Shown here: in pieces, positions 1-10,483 of the stretch
How positions within the stretch are numbered: position 1 is the stretch's first letter
How the letters are laid out: each line of letters begins with the position of its first letter
Source: Shewanella schlegeliana
GTDB lineage: Bacteria; Pseudomonadota; Gammaproteobacteria; Enterobacterales; Shewanellaceae
NCBI RefSeq assembly: GCF_016765635.1
Contig: NZ_JAESVD010000003.1
Coordinates: 310,001-374,000, forward strand
Length of the DNA stretch: 64,000 bases
Reading direction: 5' to 3'
The notes under the pieces: model-generated
Database searches by the model: none
What the model was told of the DNA's origin: nothing
What the model saw: only the letters and a program-made list of their open reading frames with translations
Position numbers and translations under genes: made by a program

Positions 1-93
1 TTGGGTAAGAATACCCGTGTAACGTTCGATCATACCTGGCACTTGTTCACTCTGATCAGGGTGAACTAAAAATACGATTTCATAATGACGCAT
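1..93 (-). CDS. rpsF: 30S ribosomal protein S6, N-terminal part (runs off left edge)
   Basis: Reading the minus strand from the ATG at 93 gives 31 codons beginning [20 protein letters not shown], the conserved first beta strand of bacterial ribosomal protein S6. The rest lies outside the window. A strong Shine-Dalgarno sequence, AAGGAG, sits six bases before the ATG, which fixes the start. S6 binds S18 in the platform of the 30S subunit. It is normally first in an rpsF-(priB)-rpsR-rplI operon, which cannot be verified here. Confidence 0.93.
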
Positions 94-429
94 TTTTTGC
101 TCCTTACGGTTATCTAGCCTCGTTGTTGGCTCAGTCAAACCTAATAGAGGCAAGGAACTAATTAAAGTGACTGAATTAAGCCGCGGAATATTACATAAAC
201 TCAAGCTAGAATTCAAGCAATTATTAATCAGTCTAGTAATGACGCTCCATGATGCAAAAATTTCGCGTGAAGCAGCATGCCAGCCTCACATATGGGCGTG
301 GATCCCAATAAGGTCTATATAAGCTGTAAAGCTAATACAATCTAGTTTGCGCATAAGCTGATTCTAGGTATGATGTCGCTACGACAAAAATGTTGCTTCT
401 CACTCCAAACAACATCAAGAATAAGAAGA
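94..429. other. Intergenic region between rpsF and the DUF481 gene
   Basis: This divergent intergenic stretch of 336 bases contains the rpsF leader and promoter on its left side. No open reading frame with a plausible ribosome binding site, no RNA gene and no strong repeat were seen in the remainder. It must also contain the promoter of the rightward DUF481 gene, for which I found no convincing hexamers. Confidence 0.5.
188..216 (-). promoter_or_regulatory. Putative sigma-70 promoter of rpsF
   Basis: On the minus strand TTGAAT (211-216) and TAATAT (188-193) are separated by exactly 17 bases and followed by a GC-rich discriminator (TCCGCGGC), as is usual at stringently controlled ribosomal-protein promoters. 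Transcription would start near 181 and leave a leader of about 88 nt before rpsF. The leader is long enough for the S6:S18 autoregulatory motif known from other bacteria, but I did not fold it. Confidence 0.5.
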
Positions 430-1173
430 ATGCTAAAAACTCTCATTATTGTATTTGGTCTTTTGTGCTCGCAGTCCGCCTTTGCCTTAGTTCCCCCCGA
501 TTACCAAGAGCCACCTAGCGACATCACAGCCGAAATTGAGGCGGGTTTTCAGCTCAACACGGGTAATACCGAGTCGAGTAGTTTTAACGGCAGAACCAAA
601 CTAGTTTACGATACGAATCAGACCCGACAAGAGGGAACGGTTAAAGCTTACTTTGCTGCAGACAACGAAAAAACAACGGCAGAGAAGTATGACCTTCAGC
701 TACAGTCGAACTATAAAGTTAATGGCGGTTACTTTTTTGGTCGTGGAGATTTTACCTGGGATCAATTTGGTAGTTATACCCGCATTGCAACCGTTTCTGG
801 TGGTTACGGTTTCGATGCCGTTAGCACCTCTAAAACCAAACTCAGTTTAGAAGTCGGTCCCGGTTATCGTTATAACTTGCCGATTGCCACAACCGATGCC
901 CCAATCCCCAAGTCCAGCAAAGATGTTATCTTACGTACTGCAGCAAAGTTTGAGATGAAGCTGCAAGAGTATACAAGTCTGAATGCAGATCTTACAGCCG
1001 AAACGGGTGAAGACAACAACACGCTAACGCTAGATATGAGTTACAAAAATACTCTCTTCCAAGACTGGGCATTTAAAATCGGCATGAACGTGAAATACAC
1101 CGAAGTGGTACCAGAAGGTTCAAAGCAAACCGACACTATCACCACCTTTAACCTTCTTTATACCTTCCAATAG
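430..1173 (+). CDS. DUF481 family outer-membrane protein
   Basis: From the ATG at 430 the product has 247 residues and starts with a clear signal peptide, MLKTLIIVFGLLCSQSAFA, so it is exported. The mature part alternates polar and hydrophobic residues (for example LKFD-like and EVGPGYRYNLP stretches) and contains the phrase GFQLNTGNTES near its start, typical of the DUF481/YdiY family of predicted outer-membrane beta-barrels, some described as salt-induced. The frame stays open upstream to an ATG at 370, but those 20 extra residues are basic and would bury the signal peptide, so the later start is preferred. A palindromic terminator follows at 1327-1364. No function is known for the family. 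Confidence 0.8.
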   Translation: MLKTLIIVFGLLCSQSAFALVPPDYQEPPSDITAEIEAGFQLNTGNTESSSFNGRTKLVYDTNQTRQEGTVKAYFAADNEKTTAEKYDLQLQSNYKVNGGYFFGRGDFTWDQFGSYTRIATVSGGYGFDAVSTSKTKLSLEVGPGYRYNLPIATTDAPIPKSSKDVILRTAAKFEMKLQEYTSLNADLTAETGEDNNTLTLDMSYKNTLFQDWAFKIGMNVKYTEVVPEGSKQTDTITTFNLLYTFQ

Positions 1174-1326
1174 AAGGTTTAAGTTGCAAGGGCGTTCACA
1201 AGTTTATGGCTAGAAACAGAGCAAGCAACCGCTAAATTCTATGGCAAGTACGCTTGCTAAGAAATATCACAAAACGATTGATATAGAGCTATTGATACAG
1301 AGCTATTAATACCAAGCTATAAATAC

Positions 1327-1364
1327 AAAAATGCCGATAAGACGTTAACCTTATCGGCATTTTT
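1327..1364. terminator. Bidirectional terminator between the DUF481 gene and rlmB
   Basis: A perfect 11-bp stem (ATGCCGATAAG at 1331-1341 with CTTATCGGCAT at 1350-1360) encloses an 8-base loop. It has an A-run on its left and a T-run on its right, so it can end both the rightward DUF481 transcript and the leftward rnr-rlmB transcript. Confidence 0.88.
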
Positions 1365-1427
1365 AAAGTTAATGCTAACCAGAAATCAAGCGCAAGACTC
1401 AAGTCCGAGGCGCATCCCCCTCATTCA

Positions 1428-2168
1428 TTACGCTAGGCGCTGACGAACCGCTTCAAACAGACAAACGCCAGTAGCAACAGAAACGTTTAAGCTCGATACA
1501 CTACCAGCCATCGGAATTGATACTAAGGTATCACAGCTTTCACGTGTTAAACGGCGAAGACCTTTGCCTTCTGCGCCCATGGCAATCGCCAAAGGACCCG
1601 TTAGGCTCGCTTGATAAAGCTCACAATCGGCTTCACCAGCAGCACCAATAATCCATACGCCTTTCTCTTGCAGACTACGCATGGTGCGCGCAAGGTTAGT
1701 CACCTGATATAACGGCACCATTTCTGCGGCACCACAGGCAACTTTACTCACAATAGGAGTTAAACCCACAGAATTATCTTTTGGTACGATAACGCCATGA
1801 ACGCCAGCGGCATCGGCATTACGCAAACATGCACCCAAGTTATGTGGATCGGTCACACCATCTAAAATCAACAAGAAAGGCACTTCAGTCTTTTCAAGTA
1901 GCGCAGCTAAATCGTTATCGCTAAGAATTTTTGCAGGCTTAACTTTAGCAACAACACCTTGGTGCTGGCCGCCGTCTGACTTTTCATCCAACGCCTTACG
2001 AGAAGCATACTGTACTGAGACGCCCCACTCAGCTGCTATTTCAAGAATTGGCGTGAGTCTATTGTCATCACGACCTTGAAGTACCCACATCTCAATCACA
2101 CGTTCAGGGCTGTTTTTCAGTACCGCTTCAACCGCGTGTAACCCAAATGTCATATCTTGCTTTTTCAT
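1428..2168 (-). CDS. rlmB: 23S rRNA (guanosine-2'-O)-methyltransferase RlmB
   Basis: The 246-residue product is a SpoU-family (SPOUT) methyltransferase that in E. coli methylates the 2'-O of G2251 in 23S rRNA. The N-terminal L30e-like substrate-binding domain covers about residues 1-75, and the knotted catalytic domain follows. The three SPOUT motifs are all visible: [13 protein letters not shown] at 110-122, GAEGKGLR at 198-205 and SLNVSVA at 226-232. Length matches E. coli RlmB. The ATG directly abuts the rnr stop codon with no spacer, implying co-transcription and translational coupling, as in many gammaproteobacteria. Confidence 0.96.
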   Translation of the reverse strand: MKKQDMTFGLHAVEAVLKNSPERVIEMWVLQGRDDNRLTPILEIAAEWGVSVQYASRKALDEKSDGGQHQGVVAKVKPAKILSDNDLAALLEKTEVPFLLILDGVTDPHNLGACLRNADAAGVHGVIVPKDNSVGLTPIVSKVACGAAEMVPLYQVTNLARTMRSLQEKGVWIIGAAGEADCELYQASLTGPLAIAMGAEGKGLRRLTRESCDTLVSIPMAGSVSSLNVSVATGVCLFEAVRQRLA

Positions 2169-4661
2169 CTATTTCTTACTCGCTTTACGCTTGGCTGACT
2201 TAGCTTTACTTGCTGAAGATTTTTTTGCCGAAGCTTTTGTCTTAGTCTTTTTAGCTGCAGTGCTGCTGCCGCTCTTAAATTTTCCGCCGCTGCTAGACTT
2301 TGCGCCTGAACGGCTCGGCTTACGTTTTGTCCCTGACTTAGACTTAGACTCAGAGTCACCCTCTGTGCCTTTGCCTCGAGAAGACTCACGCTTAGCACCA
2401 AGCTTTGCACCTTCACGATTGACTCGTTCACGCGCCGTTAATGGCTTGGTTGGTCTGCGACGTCTACCACCAGCCGAATCGCCTTCCATCATCAAGTCAA
2501 TTTGACGATCATCAAGATTCACGCCAGCCACTTTAACCGTTACCGTGTCACCAATCTGATAAACCTGACCCGAGGCTTCACCGACTAAACGCTGACGCAT
2601 ATTATCATATTGGTAGTAGTCACTACCTAAACTTGAGATATGCACTAGACCATCGATAAATAGATCATTTAGGCGGACAAACATGCCAAAATGTGTCACT
2701 GAAGCGATAACAGCCTCAAATGTATCTCCAACATGGTCTTGCATAAATTCGCATTTAAGCCAGTCGCTTACATCACGAGTTGCTTCATCGGCGCGGCGTT
2801 CGGTGGTCGAACACTCTTCACCGAGCAGATCCAGTTCTTCAATCTGATAATTGAAGCCACCGTCAGGCGTCCATTTATCGGTTAACTCCGCATTCTCCTG
2901 CTTAGCAAGCAGGTAACGAATAACGCGGTGTAGAATCAAGTCAGGATAGCGACGAATCGGCGAGGTAAAGTGAGAATATGCCTCTAATGCCAAACCAAAG
3001 TGACCTTCATTATCAGGAGTGTAAGTTGCCTGACGCATAGAGCGTAACAACATCACCTGAATCAGCTCCGCATCGGCTCTGTCTGCAATCTGCTCCATCA
3101 CAGCTTGGTAATCTTTAGGCTCAGGCTCTAAACCACCTTCCATCGTCAAGCCACGCTCTTTAAGAAAATCCTTAAAGTTGGTTAGCTTCTGCTCCGATGG
3201 CGCTTCGTGCACACGGTACAACACTTCGCCTTTGTGCTTCTTCACAAACTTAGCCGACGCTACGTTTGCTAAGATCATGCACTCCTCGATGATCTTATGC
3301 GCCTGATTACGGTTACGCGGCACGATCTTATCGATCTTGCGCTGCTCGTTGAAGATAAACTGGGTTTCAGTGGTTTCGAATGCAATCGCACCGCGCTCTG
3401 CACGGGTTTCTTCCAACGTTAAATACAGTGACTGCAACGTCTGTAGGTGCGGGAACAGAGGTTTAAGCTCTTCGCTCACCTCACCGCCCTCTAGCATGTC
3501 GGCAACCTGGGTATAGGTTAAACGCGCATGGGAGTGCATCACAGCAGGATAGAACTTATAGCCCGATAGTTTACCTGAAGCAGAAATGGTCATCTCTGCC
3601 ACCATACAAAGACGATCGACCTTTGGCATCAAAGAGCACAGGCCGTTTGAGATCTTCTCTGGCAGCATAGGGATAACTTGTGATGGGAAATACACCGAGT
3701 TACCACGAGCACGCGCTTCTTTATCTAACGCCGATTCAGTGCGAACATAATGACTTACGTCGGCAATCGCCACCCATAAACGCCAGCCGCCTGATTTTTT
3801 CTTCTCAGCGTAAACGGCATCATCGAAGTCACGGGCATCTTCGCCATCAATTGTGACTAAAGGCAATTGGCGCAGATCGACACGACCTTCTTTATCCGCC
3901 TCAGTCACTTCATCAGGGATCTTACGTAGCTTCTTCTCGATCAAGCCAGACCAGGTATGTGGCAGGTCGTAATTGCGAAGTGCAATCTCAATCTCCATTC
4001 CTGGCGCCATCTCTTTACCAAGCACTTCGGTAACTTTACCGGCAGCCTTAACGTAACGACCTGGTCGGCGAGTCAGCTCCAACACAACGATATCGCCCTG
4101 GCGAGCGCCTTTGCGATCCTCTTCTGGAACTAAAATTTCTTGGGTAATACGACGATCATCGGCAATCACAAAGCCCATGCCCGCGTCTAGATGAAAGCGG
4201 CCAACCAATGCTGCGCTGCGCTCTTCGACTAAACGTACAATACGTGCTTCACGGCGGCCCTTGCGATCGACTCCCGCCTTCTGAGCTAGCACTCTATCAC
4301 CGTGGAAATACATCAGCATGTCACGGTTGTTAATATAGAGGTCGTCGCCGCCCTCTTCTAGCTTCAAGAAACCAAAGCCGTCTCTGTGACCAATCACAGT
4401 ACCTGTTAACAGGTCCATTCTCTCTGGTAAGCCATATGACTGGCCACGGGTAAACACTAGCTCACCGTCACGCTCCATCGCTCTCAAACGGCGACGAATG
4501 GCTTCTAACTGCTCTTCACCTTCAATTTGCAGTGCGGCAGCGATATGTTCACGGCTTAACGGGGACTTTTGTGAGCGTAAGTATTCCAAAATATACTCAC
4601 GACTTGGGATAGGGTTTTCGTACTTCTCTTGCTCACGCTTAAATTGCGGATCTTTTATCAT
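2169..4661 (-). CDS. rnr: Ribonuclease R (3'-5' exoribonuclease)
   Basis: RNase R degrades structured RNA, including rRNA and mRNA with 3' extensions. The 830-residue protein has the usual order: N-terminal winged helix (about 20-85), cold-shock domains (about 85-240, with [13 protein letters not shown]), the RNB catalytic domain with the metal-binding DARDFDDAV motif near 275-285, an S1 domain (about 640-730), and a long Lys/Ser/Arg-rich tail (about 740-830) typical of RNase R but not of RNase II. The N-terminus ([13 protein letters not shown]) matches the family, supporting the ATG at 4661. It is immediately followed by rlmB; motX lies upstream. Confidence 0.97.
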   Translation of the reverse strand: MIKDPQFKREQEKYENPIPSREYILEYLRSQKSPLSREHIAAALQIEGEEQLEAIRRRLRAMERDGELVFTRGQSYGLPERMDLLTGTVIGHRDGFGFLKLEEGGDDLYINNRDMLMYFHGDRVLAQKAGVDRKGRREARIVRLVEERSAALVGRFHLDAGMGFVIADDRRITQEILVPEEDRKGARQGDIVVLELTRRPGRYVKAAGKVTEVLGKEMAPGMEIEIALRNYDLPHTWSGLIEKKLRKIPDEVTEADKEGRVDLRQLPLVTIDGEDARDFDDAVYAEKKKSGGWRLWVAIADVSHYVRTESALDKEARARGNSVYFPSQVIPMLPEKISNGLCSLMPKVDRLCMVAEMTISASGKLSGYKFYPAVMHSHARLTYTQVADMLEGGEVSEELKPLFPHLQTLQSLYLTLEETRAERGAIAFETTETQFIFNEQRKIDKIVPRNRNQAHKIIEECMILANVASAKFVKKHKGEVLYRVHEAPSEQKLTNFKDFLKERGLTMEGGLEPEPKDYQAVMEQIADRADAELIQVMLLRSMRQATYTPDNEGHFGLALEAYSHFTSPIRRYPDLILHRVIRYLLAKQENAELTDKWTPDGGFNYQIEELDLLGEECSTTERRADEATRDVSDWLKCEFMQDHVGDTFEAVIASVTHFGMFVRLNDLFIDGLVHISSLGSDYYQYDNMRQRLVGEASGQVYQIGDTVTVKVAGVNLDDRQIDLMMEGDSAGGRRRRPTKPLTARERVNREGAKLGAKRESSRGKGTEGDSESKSKSGTKRKPSRSGAKSSSGGKFKSGSSTAAKKTKTKASAKKSSASKAKSAKRKASKK

Positions 4662-4702
4662 TCACTTTCCAAATTAGTGACACGGCCATCTCTGGGCCAT
4701 GC

Positions 4703-5326
4703 TTATTGTGGCGTTCTAAGGTGCTCTTTCTTTGCCCTAGCAACTGCGCTGGGCGGCATCTTTGCCTCTAACACCTTTAACAAGTTAATTGCTTCGGCTT
4801 GCGTGGTTTCATCGCTAAAGACTTCGTTATATAGCCAATGAAATCCCACTTCGTAATCTCGAGGACTACCATAGCCCTCACCAAATAACCGAACCAACAT
4901 CATCCGTGCAGGCAGATCGCCTGTCGCGGCAGCAGGCAATGCATACTGCACCGCCCTTTGTTTATCTTCGATGACAAACTTACCATCGTGATAATACTCA
5001 GCCATTCTCACCATGGCTTCGGCACTCCCCTGCTCGGCAGAGGTTTTTAACATAGAGATCCCACGCGGCGGATTCGCCTTAACGCAGATCCCATAATTGA
5101 GCATTTCCGCCCAAAGATACTGATACAAAGGCTGTTTTAGCACCTCAGCCCTTGCTTCAATATCCTGCACTATCTGACAATCATCGCCCTTAACTTGCGT
5201 CAAATAACGTTTAGTACGAATCAAATCAACCAACTGCTCTTGAGTATAGACATCAACGGCCTTGATGGTCGCGAAACTCGGTAGAGCGGATATCGATAAG
5301 ATCGTAATCAATACATAACGCAGCAT
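4703..5326 (-). CDS. motX: Sodium-driven polar flagellar motor protein MotX (Sel1 repeats)
   Basis: The product is a 207-residue secreted protein with a signal peptide (MLRYVLITILSISALPSFA) and two to three Sel1-type repeats (about residues 75-150, for example ISMLKTSAEQGSAEAMVRMA). MotX forms the periplasmic T-ring with MotY and recruits PomA/PomB stators in Vibrio and Shewanella. Size, Sel1 content and its position between purA and rnr match MotX of Vibrio and Shewanella from memory. The frame can be read from a TTG at 5338, but the ATG at 5326 gives a clean signal peptide. A generic Sel1 protein is the alternative if context is ignored. Confidence 0.82.
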   Translation of the reverse strand: MLRYVLITILSISALPSFATIKAVDVYTQEQLVDLIRTKRYLTQVKGDDCQIVQDIEARAEVLKQPLYQYLWAEMLNYGICVKANPPRGISMLKTSAEQGSAEAMVRMAEYYHDGKFVIEDKQRAVQYALPAAATGDLPARMMLVRLFGEGYGSPRDYEVGFHWLYNEVFSDETTQAEAINLLKVLEAKMPPSAVARAKKEHLRTPQ

Positions 5327-5485
5327 AAGAATTCTCAATGACAGTGGGTTAATCTAATAGTCGTTTATCAAGCTAGCAATTTTAAAGGATAACTCGAATA
5401 TACTCTATTTTATGTCATCGGCAGTATAACGTATTTCTTGAGTCCAGCTATAGCGATGCACTTCCTTACTGGGAAGACATTAAAA

Positions 5486-5504
5486 AGGCCGCTTATCGCG
5501 GCCT
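5486..5504 (-). terminator. Rho-independent terminator of purA
   Basis: AGGCCGC at 5486-5492 and GCGGCCT at 5498-5504 form a 7-bp GC-rich stem with a 5-base loop just past the purA stop codon. On the minus strand the hairpin is followed by TTTTTA, so it ends the leftward purA transcript. Confidence 0.85.
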
Positions 5505-5511
5505 CTTGTTA

Positions 5512-6840
<1,329 letters not shown>

Positions 6841-6873
6841 TTAGCAGATCTATGGGGGCGGTAGGCAAGTAAT

Positions 6874-7062
6874 TTATGAAAAAATAATCAACAGTACGAC
6901 TCCAACAGTGACTAAGGAACCACCCAATCTACGCAAAAGCTGCTGATTTTGATTAGAAATTTCTTTCAAATAGGCTCGCCAACGATTTGGAAACAAAAGT
7001 GGCCCAATTCCTTCAATTATTAGCACTAAACCTAACGACAGCATGATTAACTCGAAAGACAT
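6874..7062 (-). CDS. DUF2065 (YjeT-like) small membrane protein
   Basis: A 62-residue peptide with two predicted transmembrane helices: about residues 5-24 (LIMLSLGLVLIIEGIGPLLF) and 44-61 (LGGSLVTVGVVLLIIF). The short connecting loop carries the conserved PNRWRAYLKEI motif of DUF2065. A GGAAC ribosome binding site precedes the ATG. In many gammaproteobacteria this gene sits directly upstream of purA, as here, often after hflKC, which is absent from this window. Function unknown. Confidence 0.85.
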   Translation of the reverse strand: MSFELIMLSLGLVLIIEGIGPLLFPNRWRAYLKEISNQNQQLLRRLGGSLVTVGVVLLIIFS

Positions 7063-7276
7063 AACAAAGTGTTCCTTAGGATGAACAATCTAGCGAAAAA
7101 AACCTTAAATGGTGAACTTAAGCAGTTCAAAACTGTGTAACCCGTTCTTAGGGTAAGCTGAACTAAAATGATTAGGGAGTCACGATCTACTCGCAGAGTT
7201 TTTCATATTACAGGTTATCCCAACAGCAAAATAACCGATGATAAGAGTAACGGAGAATCTGTAGATTATAGATAAG

Positions 7277-7305
7277 AAAAAACCCAGCATATAGCTGGGT
7301 TTTTT
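7277..7305. terminator. Terminator after rpsI
   Basis: AACCCAGC (7281-7288) pairs with GCTGGGTT (7294-7301) around a 5-base loop, flanked by A-runs on the left and T-runs on the right. Read on the minus strand it ends the rplM-rpsI transcript 20 bases after rpsI. Confidence 0.88.
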
Positions 7306-7323
7306 GAACTCTGAAAGCGAAAA

Positions 7324-7716
7324 TTAACGCTTAGAGAATTGTGGCTTACGACGTGCTTTACGTAGACCAACTTTCTTACGCTCAACTTTACGAGCATCAC
7401 GGGTAACGAAACCAGCAGCACGTAGAGAAGGACGTAGAGACTCGTCAAGTTCCATCAACGCACGGGTAATACCGTGACGGATTGCACCTGCTTGGCCAGT
7501 GTTACCACCACCCTTTACAGTTACCATGATGTCTAACTTCTCAGTCATTTCAACTAGCTCTAGAGGCTGACGAACAACCATGCGAGAAGTTTCACGACCG
7601 AAGTATTCGTCTAGAGGTAGCTTGTTAACGATAATGTTACCAGTACCTACTTTAGCGAATACGCGAGCAGTAGATGTTTTGCGACGGCCAGTGCCGTAGT
7701 ATTGAGTTGCAGCCAT
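7324..7716 (-). CDS. rpsI: 30S ribosomal protein S9
   Basis: The 130-residue basic protein starts [19 protein letters not shown] and ends with the hallmark S9 tail [11 protein letters not shown], whose terminal Arg contacts P-site tRNA in the 30S head. Length equals E. coli S9. It follows rplM by 14 bases in the standard rplM-rpsI operon and is followed by a strong terminator. Confidence 0.98.
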   Translation of the reverse strand: MAATQYYGTGRRKTSTARVFAKVGTGNIIVNKLPLDEYFGRETSRMVVRQPLELVEMTEKLDIMVTVKGGGNTGQAGAIRHGITRALMELDESLRPSLRAAGFVTRDARKVERKKVGLRKARRKPQFSKR

Positions 7717-7730
7717 TGCTATAATCCCGT

Positions 7731-8162
7731 TTAGATATCAAGAACTTGAGGTTGTTGTGCAGCGTGGTTATGCTCTGAACCAGCGTAAACTTTAAGCTTA
7801 CGGAACATGGCACGGCCCAATGGACCTTTAGGTAGCATACCCTTAACAGCCTTTTCGATAATCATTTCAGGCTTATGAGCTTGTAGCTTCTCAAAAGTGA
7901 TCTGCTTAATGCCACCGATGAAACCTGAATGTGAGTAGTAAACTTTGCCTTTAGCTTTGTTACCAGTCACAGCAACTTTATCAGCGTTAATAACGATGAT
8001 GTAGTCACCAGTATCTACATGAGGCGTATACTCAGGCTTGTGCTTACCACGTAGGCGAGCAGCGATTTCAGTAGAGATACGACCCAAAGTTTTACCTTCG
8101 GCGTCAACGACGAACCAATCACGAGTGACTGTTTCTGGTGTAGCAGTAAAAGTAGTCTTCAT
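7731..8162 (-). CDS. rplM: 50S ribosomal protein L13
   Basis: From the ATG at 8162 the product has 143 residues starting [20 protein letters not shown], the canonical L13 N-terminus, with the conserved [12 protein letters not shown] and [19 protein letters not shown] segments. L13 is an early assembly protein of the 50S subunit. The frame continues five codons upstream to 8177, but those residues are not part of L13. In E. coli L13 represses its own operon by binding the mRNA leader; the leader here is about 140 nt if the promoter listed below is right. Confidence 0.97.
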   Translation of the reverse strand: MKTTFTATPETVTRDWFVVDAEGKTLGRISTEIAARLRGKHKPEYTPHVDTGDYIIVINADKVAVTGNKAKGKVYYSHSGFIGGIKQITFEKLQAHKPEMIIEKAVKGMLPKGPLGRAMFRKLKVYAGSEHNHAAQQPQVLDI

Positions 8163-8528
8163 TTTACAAAAACCCAATGTTAAAATTCTGTCTCACATGT
8201 TTATGCCATCATTGGCAGAAACACAAAAAGTGCCATTCCCCGCCCCTTCGAGCAAAGAATAAGCTTTACAACTTCCACCGAATTGGTGGATAACGAGGGC
8301 AGGTTGCGGATTATAGACAAAGCTGAGTTAAAAATCACCTAATTTTTTAGTTTAATTCTTATCAGTTTTGATTCGTTCCGTCCGTTTGCTCACTCAATTT
8401 CAAAAATAAACCAGCAAAACAGCGCAAGAGATCAGCCTCACAGGGCGATACACTGTCATTGATGAAAATTTTGGTGGCGAACAATAAGCGATTCTGCACA
8501 AGTTTTCTATTTATTTTGTGCCTAAAAT
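8163..8528. other. Intergenic region rplM-zapE with rplM leader
   Basis: 366 bases between rplM and the end of zapE. The right-hand half carries no recognisable feature; the left-hand half is the predicted rplM leader with one stable small hairpin. No coding frame with a credible start was found on either strand. Confidence 0.5.
8302..8341 (-). promoter_or_regulatory. Putative rplM promoter
   Basis: On the minus strand a perfect TATAAT (8310-8315) is followed by the GC-rich CCGCAACC. The -35 is poor (TGATTT or GTGATT at about 16-17 bases). Start would be near 8302. The downstream leader begins with a hairpin, TCCACC (8274-8279) with GGTGGA (8285-8290), around a 5-base loop. Confidence 0.45.
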
Positions 8529-9647
8529 CTACGGGATATGCTCCAACGCCAGATAATCATGAGATTGCATCTCCGTTAGCCTTGAGCGACAGCGCCTAAA
8601 CTCGAAGCTTAATAAGCCTTCGGTATAGATCTCCTCAAGAGGAACCGCCGATGAGATGATCAGTTTTACATTACGTTCGTAAAATTCATCCACCATAGCC
8701 AAGAAACGACGCGCGATATCATCTCCAGTTAACTGCTCCCCCATCTGCTCAACATTACTGAGTAGCACGGTGTGATAAAGCCGAGCGACTTCCATATAAT
8801 CTCGCTGACTTCTAGGACCATCGCACAAGGCTCTAAAATCGATGAGTAACACTCCCTGTGCCTGTTGACGAATATCAATGATTCGACCATCAATCTCTAA
8901 ACCTTGCGTCGAAACCTCTGACTCAGGTGCTAACTTGGTAAAATACTCTCGCAAATTTTGCTCTGCTTTAGCATCGAGTGGCGAATGGAAGATCTCGGCT
9001 TGCTCTAGGGTTCTTAAACGGTAGTCCACGCCAGAGTCAACATTAAGCACATCGCAATGTTTATTGATCGCTGCAATAGCAGGCAGGAATCGGGCACGCT
9101 GCAGGCCATTACGGTATAACTCATCTGGAATAATATTCGAGGTTGCAACCAGCGCTACGCCTTCGGAAAAAAGTGATTCAAACAGAGTCCCTAGCAACAT
9201 AGCATCTGTGATATCGGAAACAAAAAACTCGTCAAAGCAGATAACTTGATATTGCGCTGCCATTTTCTTGGCAATAATGACTAAGGGATCTCGCTGGCCC
9301 TGAAGCTCCGCTAAGTCGATATGCAGCTGATGCATAAAACGGTGAAAATGTGCTCGCAGCTTTCTCTCTCCAGGCAGAGCATCGAAGAAGGTATCCATAA
9401 GGTAGGTTTTGCCGCGACCTACCCCCCCCCATAAATATAAGCCTTGTACACCTTGCTTACGCTTCTTACCAAATAGGGAAAATAACTTGCTGCTTTTACT
9501 CTGGCTGTCGTTTAAGGCTATAAGATCATCATAGACCCGCTGCAGTTGCTTTACCGCCTGCTCTTGTGCTGCGTCGTGTGAAAAATCATCTCGAGTTAAA
9601 TCTTGTTGATAATGCTGCCAAGGAGTTAATTGCGACACGTAAATCAT
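8529..9647 (-). CDS. zapE: AFG1-family ATPase, cell division protein ZapE
   Basis: The 372-residue protein is an AFG1/YhcM-type P-loop ATPase. The Walker A motif GGVGRGKT is at 74-81 and Walker B VICFDEF at 135-141. In E. coli ZapE associates with the constricting Z-ring and matters under low oxygen and heat. The codons for Walker A include an uninterrupted run of nine G bases on the coding strand (9422-9430), an unusual mutable tract in an essential motif. It is divergent from zapG. Confidence 0.92.
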   Translation of the reverse strand: MIYVSQLTPWQHYQQDLTRDDFSHDAAQEQAVKQLQRVYDDLIALNDSQSKSSKLFSLFGKKRKQGVQGLYLWGGVGRGKTYLMDTFFDALPGERKLRAHFHRFMHQLHIDLAELQGQRDPLVIIAKKMAAQYQVICFDEFFVSDITDAMLLGTLFESLFSEGVALVATSNIIPDELYRNGLQRARFLPAIAAINKHCDVLNVDSGVDYRLRTLEQAEIFHSPLDAKAEQNLREYFTKLAPESEVSTQGLEIDGRIIDIRQQAQGVLLIDFRALCDGPRSQRDYMEVARLYHTVLLSNVEQMGEQLTGDDIARRFLAMVDEFYERNVKLIISSAVPLEEIYTEGLLSFEFRRCRSRLTEMQSHDYLALEHIP

Positions 9648-9937
9648 TCTCTATTTGTAGGGGACACACAAATCAGCTCGGTTCAAAAACATCGAGCCGT
9701 TTGACGAGTTATTTTTAATCAATCGTATCATGCTAACAGGCAAGAATGCTTGATCAGCTCCGGTAAGCTAATCATTCACTTCGCTCACTATTGATACACA
9801 ACGACTGAATCAGGCTAAACATAGGGCCGTTTGACGATTTATTTTTTAGTTAATGTTTTAGTAAATACTACCACGCTACAAAGCCGCGATGTATATTTGG
9901 CTCAATCAGCATCATATAAGTTTATTTAGGAGTCTAT

Positions 9938-10294
9938 ATGGAGTGGGCATTAACCCTTGCCGCATTTGTGATTGGTGGCGTATTTGGCTATGTGGGTCAT
10001 ACTTTACTGGCTAAAAGCAATCGTCATAAAAGTAATAATGAACAGTTAGAGCAAACCCAGCTCGAACTCAGCCAATACAAACAAGAAGTATCAGATCACT
10101 TTGATGACCATTATAAGCAACTGGCAGAATTAACCGCCCAGCTTAATAGAGTCAATCAGCAGTGGAATGCTTCTGCCACTTTGTTTACAGCACCGGTGAC
10201 AGAGAAACAGCTACCAGAGTTGAGAGTCCAAAGCATCGAAAAGAGCGAAGAACAAGTTGAGGTTCTTGAGGAGAAAGAGCTAACACCAGCTTAA
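9938..10294 (+). CDS. zapG: DUF1043 (YhcB/ZapG) membrane-anchored coiled-coil protein
   Basis: The 118-residue product has one N-terminal membrane helix (about residues 3-24, ALTLAAFVIGGVFGYVGHTL) followed by a Glu/Gln-rich coiled coil (about 35-90), the architecture of YhcB/ZapG, which links division and envelope synthesis in E. coli. A TTTAGGAG ribosome binding site lies upstream of the ATG. It is divergently arranged with zapE and upstream of degQ, an order widespread in gammaproteobacteria. Confidence 0.87.
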   Translation: MEWALTLAAFVIGGVFGYVGHTLLAKSNRHKSNNEQLEQTQLELSQYKQEVSDHFDDHYKQLAELTAQLNRVNQQWNASATLFTAPVTEKQLPELRVQSIEKSEEQVEVLEEKELTPA

Positions 10295-10331
10295 AGGCAT
10301 GGGGGGAAATGAACCTTTGTTAATAATTGAT

Positions 10332-10359
10332 GAACTTTTTGATACTTAGTTGAGTCCGA
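10332..10359 (+). promoter_or_regulatory. Candidate sigma-E promoter of degQ
   Basis: GAACTT (10332-10337) and TCCGA (10355-10359) are 17 bases apart, close to the GAACTT-N16-TCTGA form of sigma-E promoters that drive HtrA-type genes. One base of spacing and one -10 base are off. Just downstream the leader can form a stem, ACTTATT (10383-10389) with AATAAGT (10411-10417). Confidence 0.35.
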
Positions 10360-10483
10360 ACCAATAATGAATGAAACAGCATACTTATTAGTACCCGGCG
10401 CAGTACCAACAATAAGTAGCCACGCTCATTTGGTTTTGAAATTTTTTGAAAACTTTAGTTTTGAAAATTGGAGCAACATATAA

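Noticed and set aside
2165..2431. Open frame over the RNase R tail
   Set aside because: Frame-shifted reading of the Lys/Ser-rich tail codons, so repetitive Ser/Gln/Leu sequence is expected.
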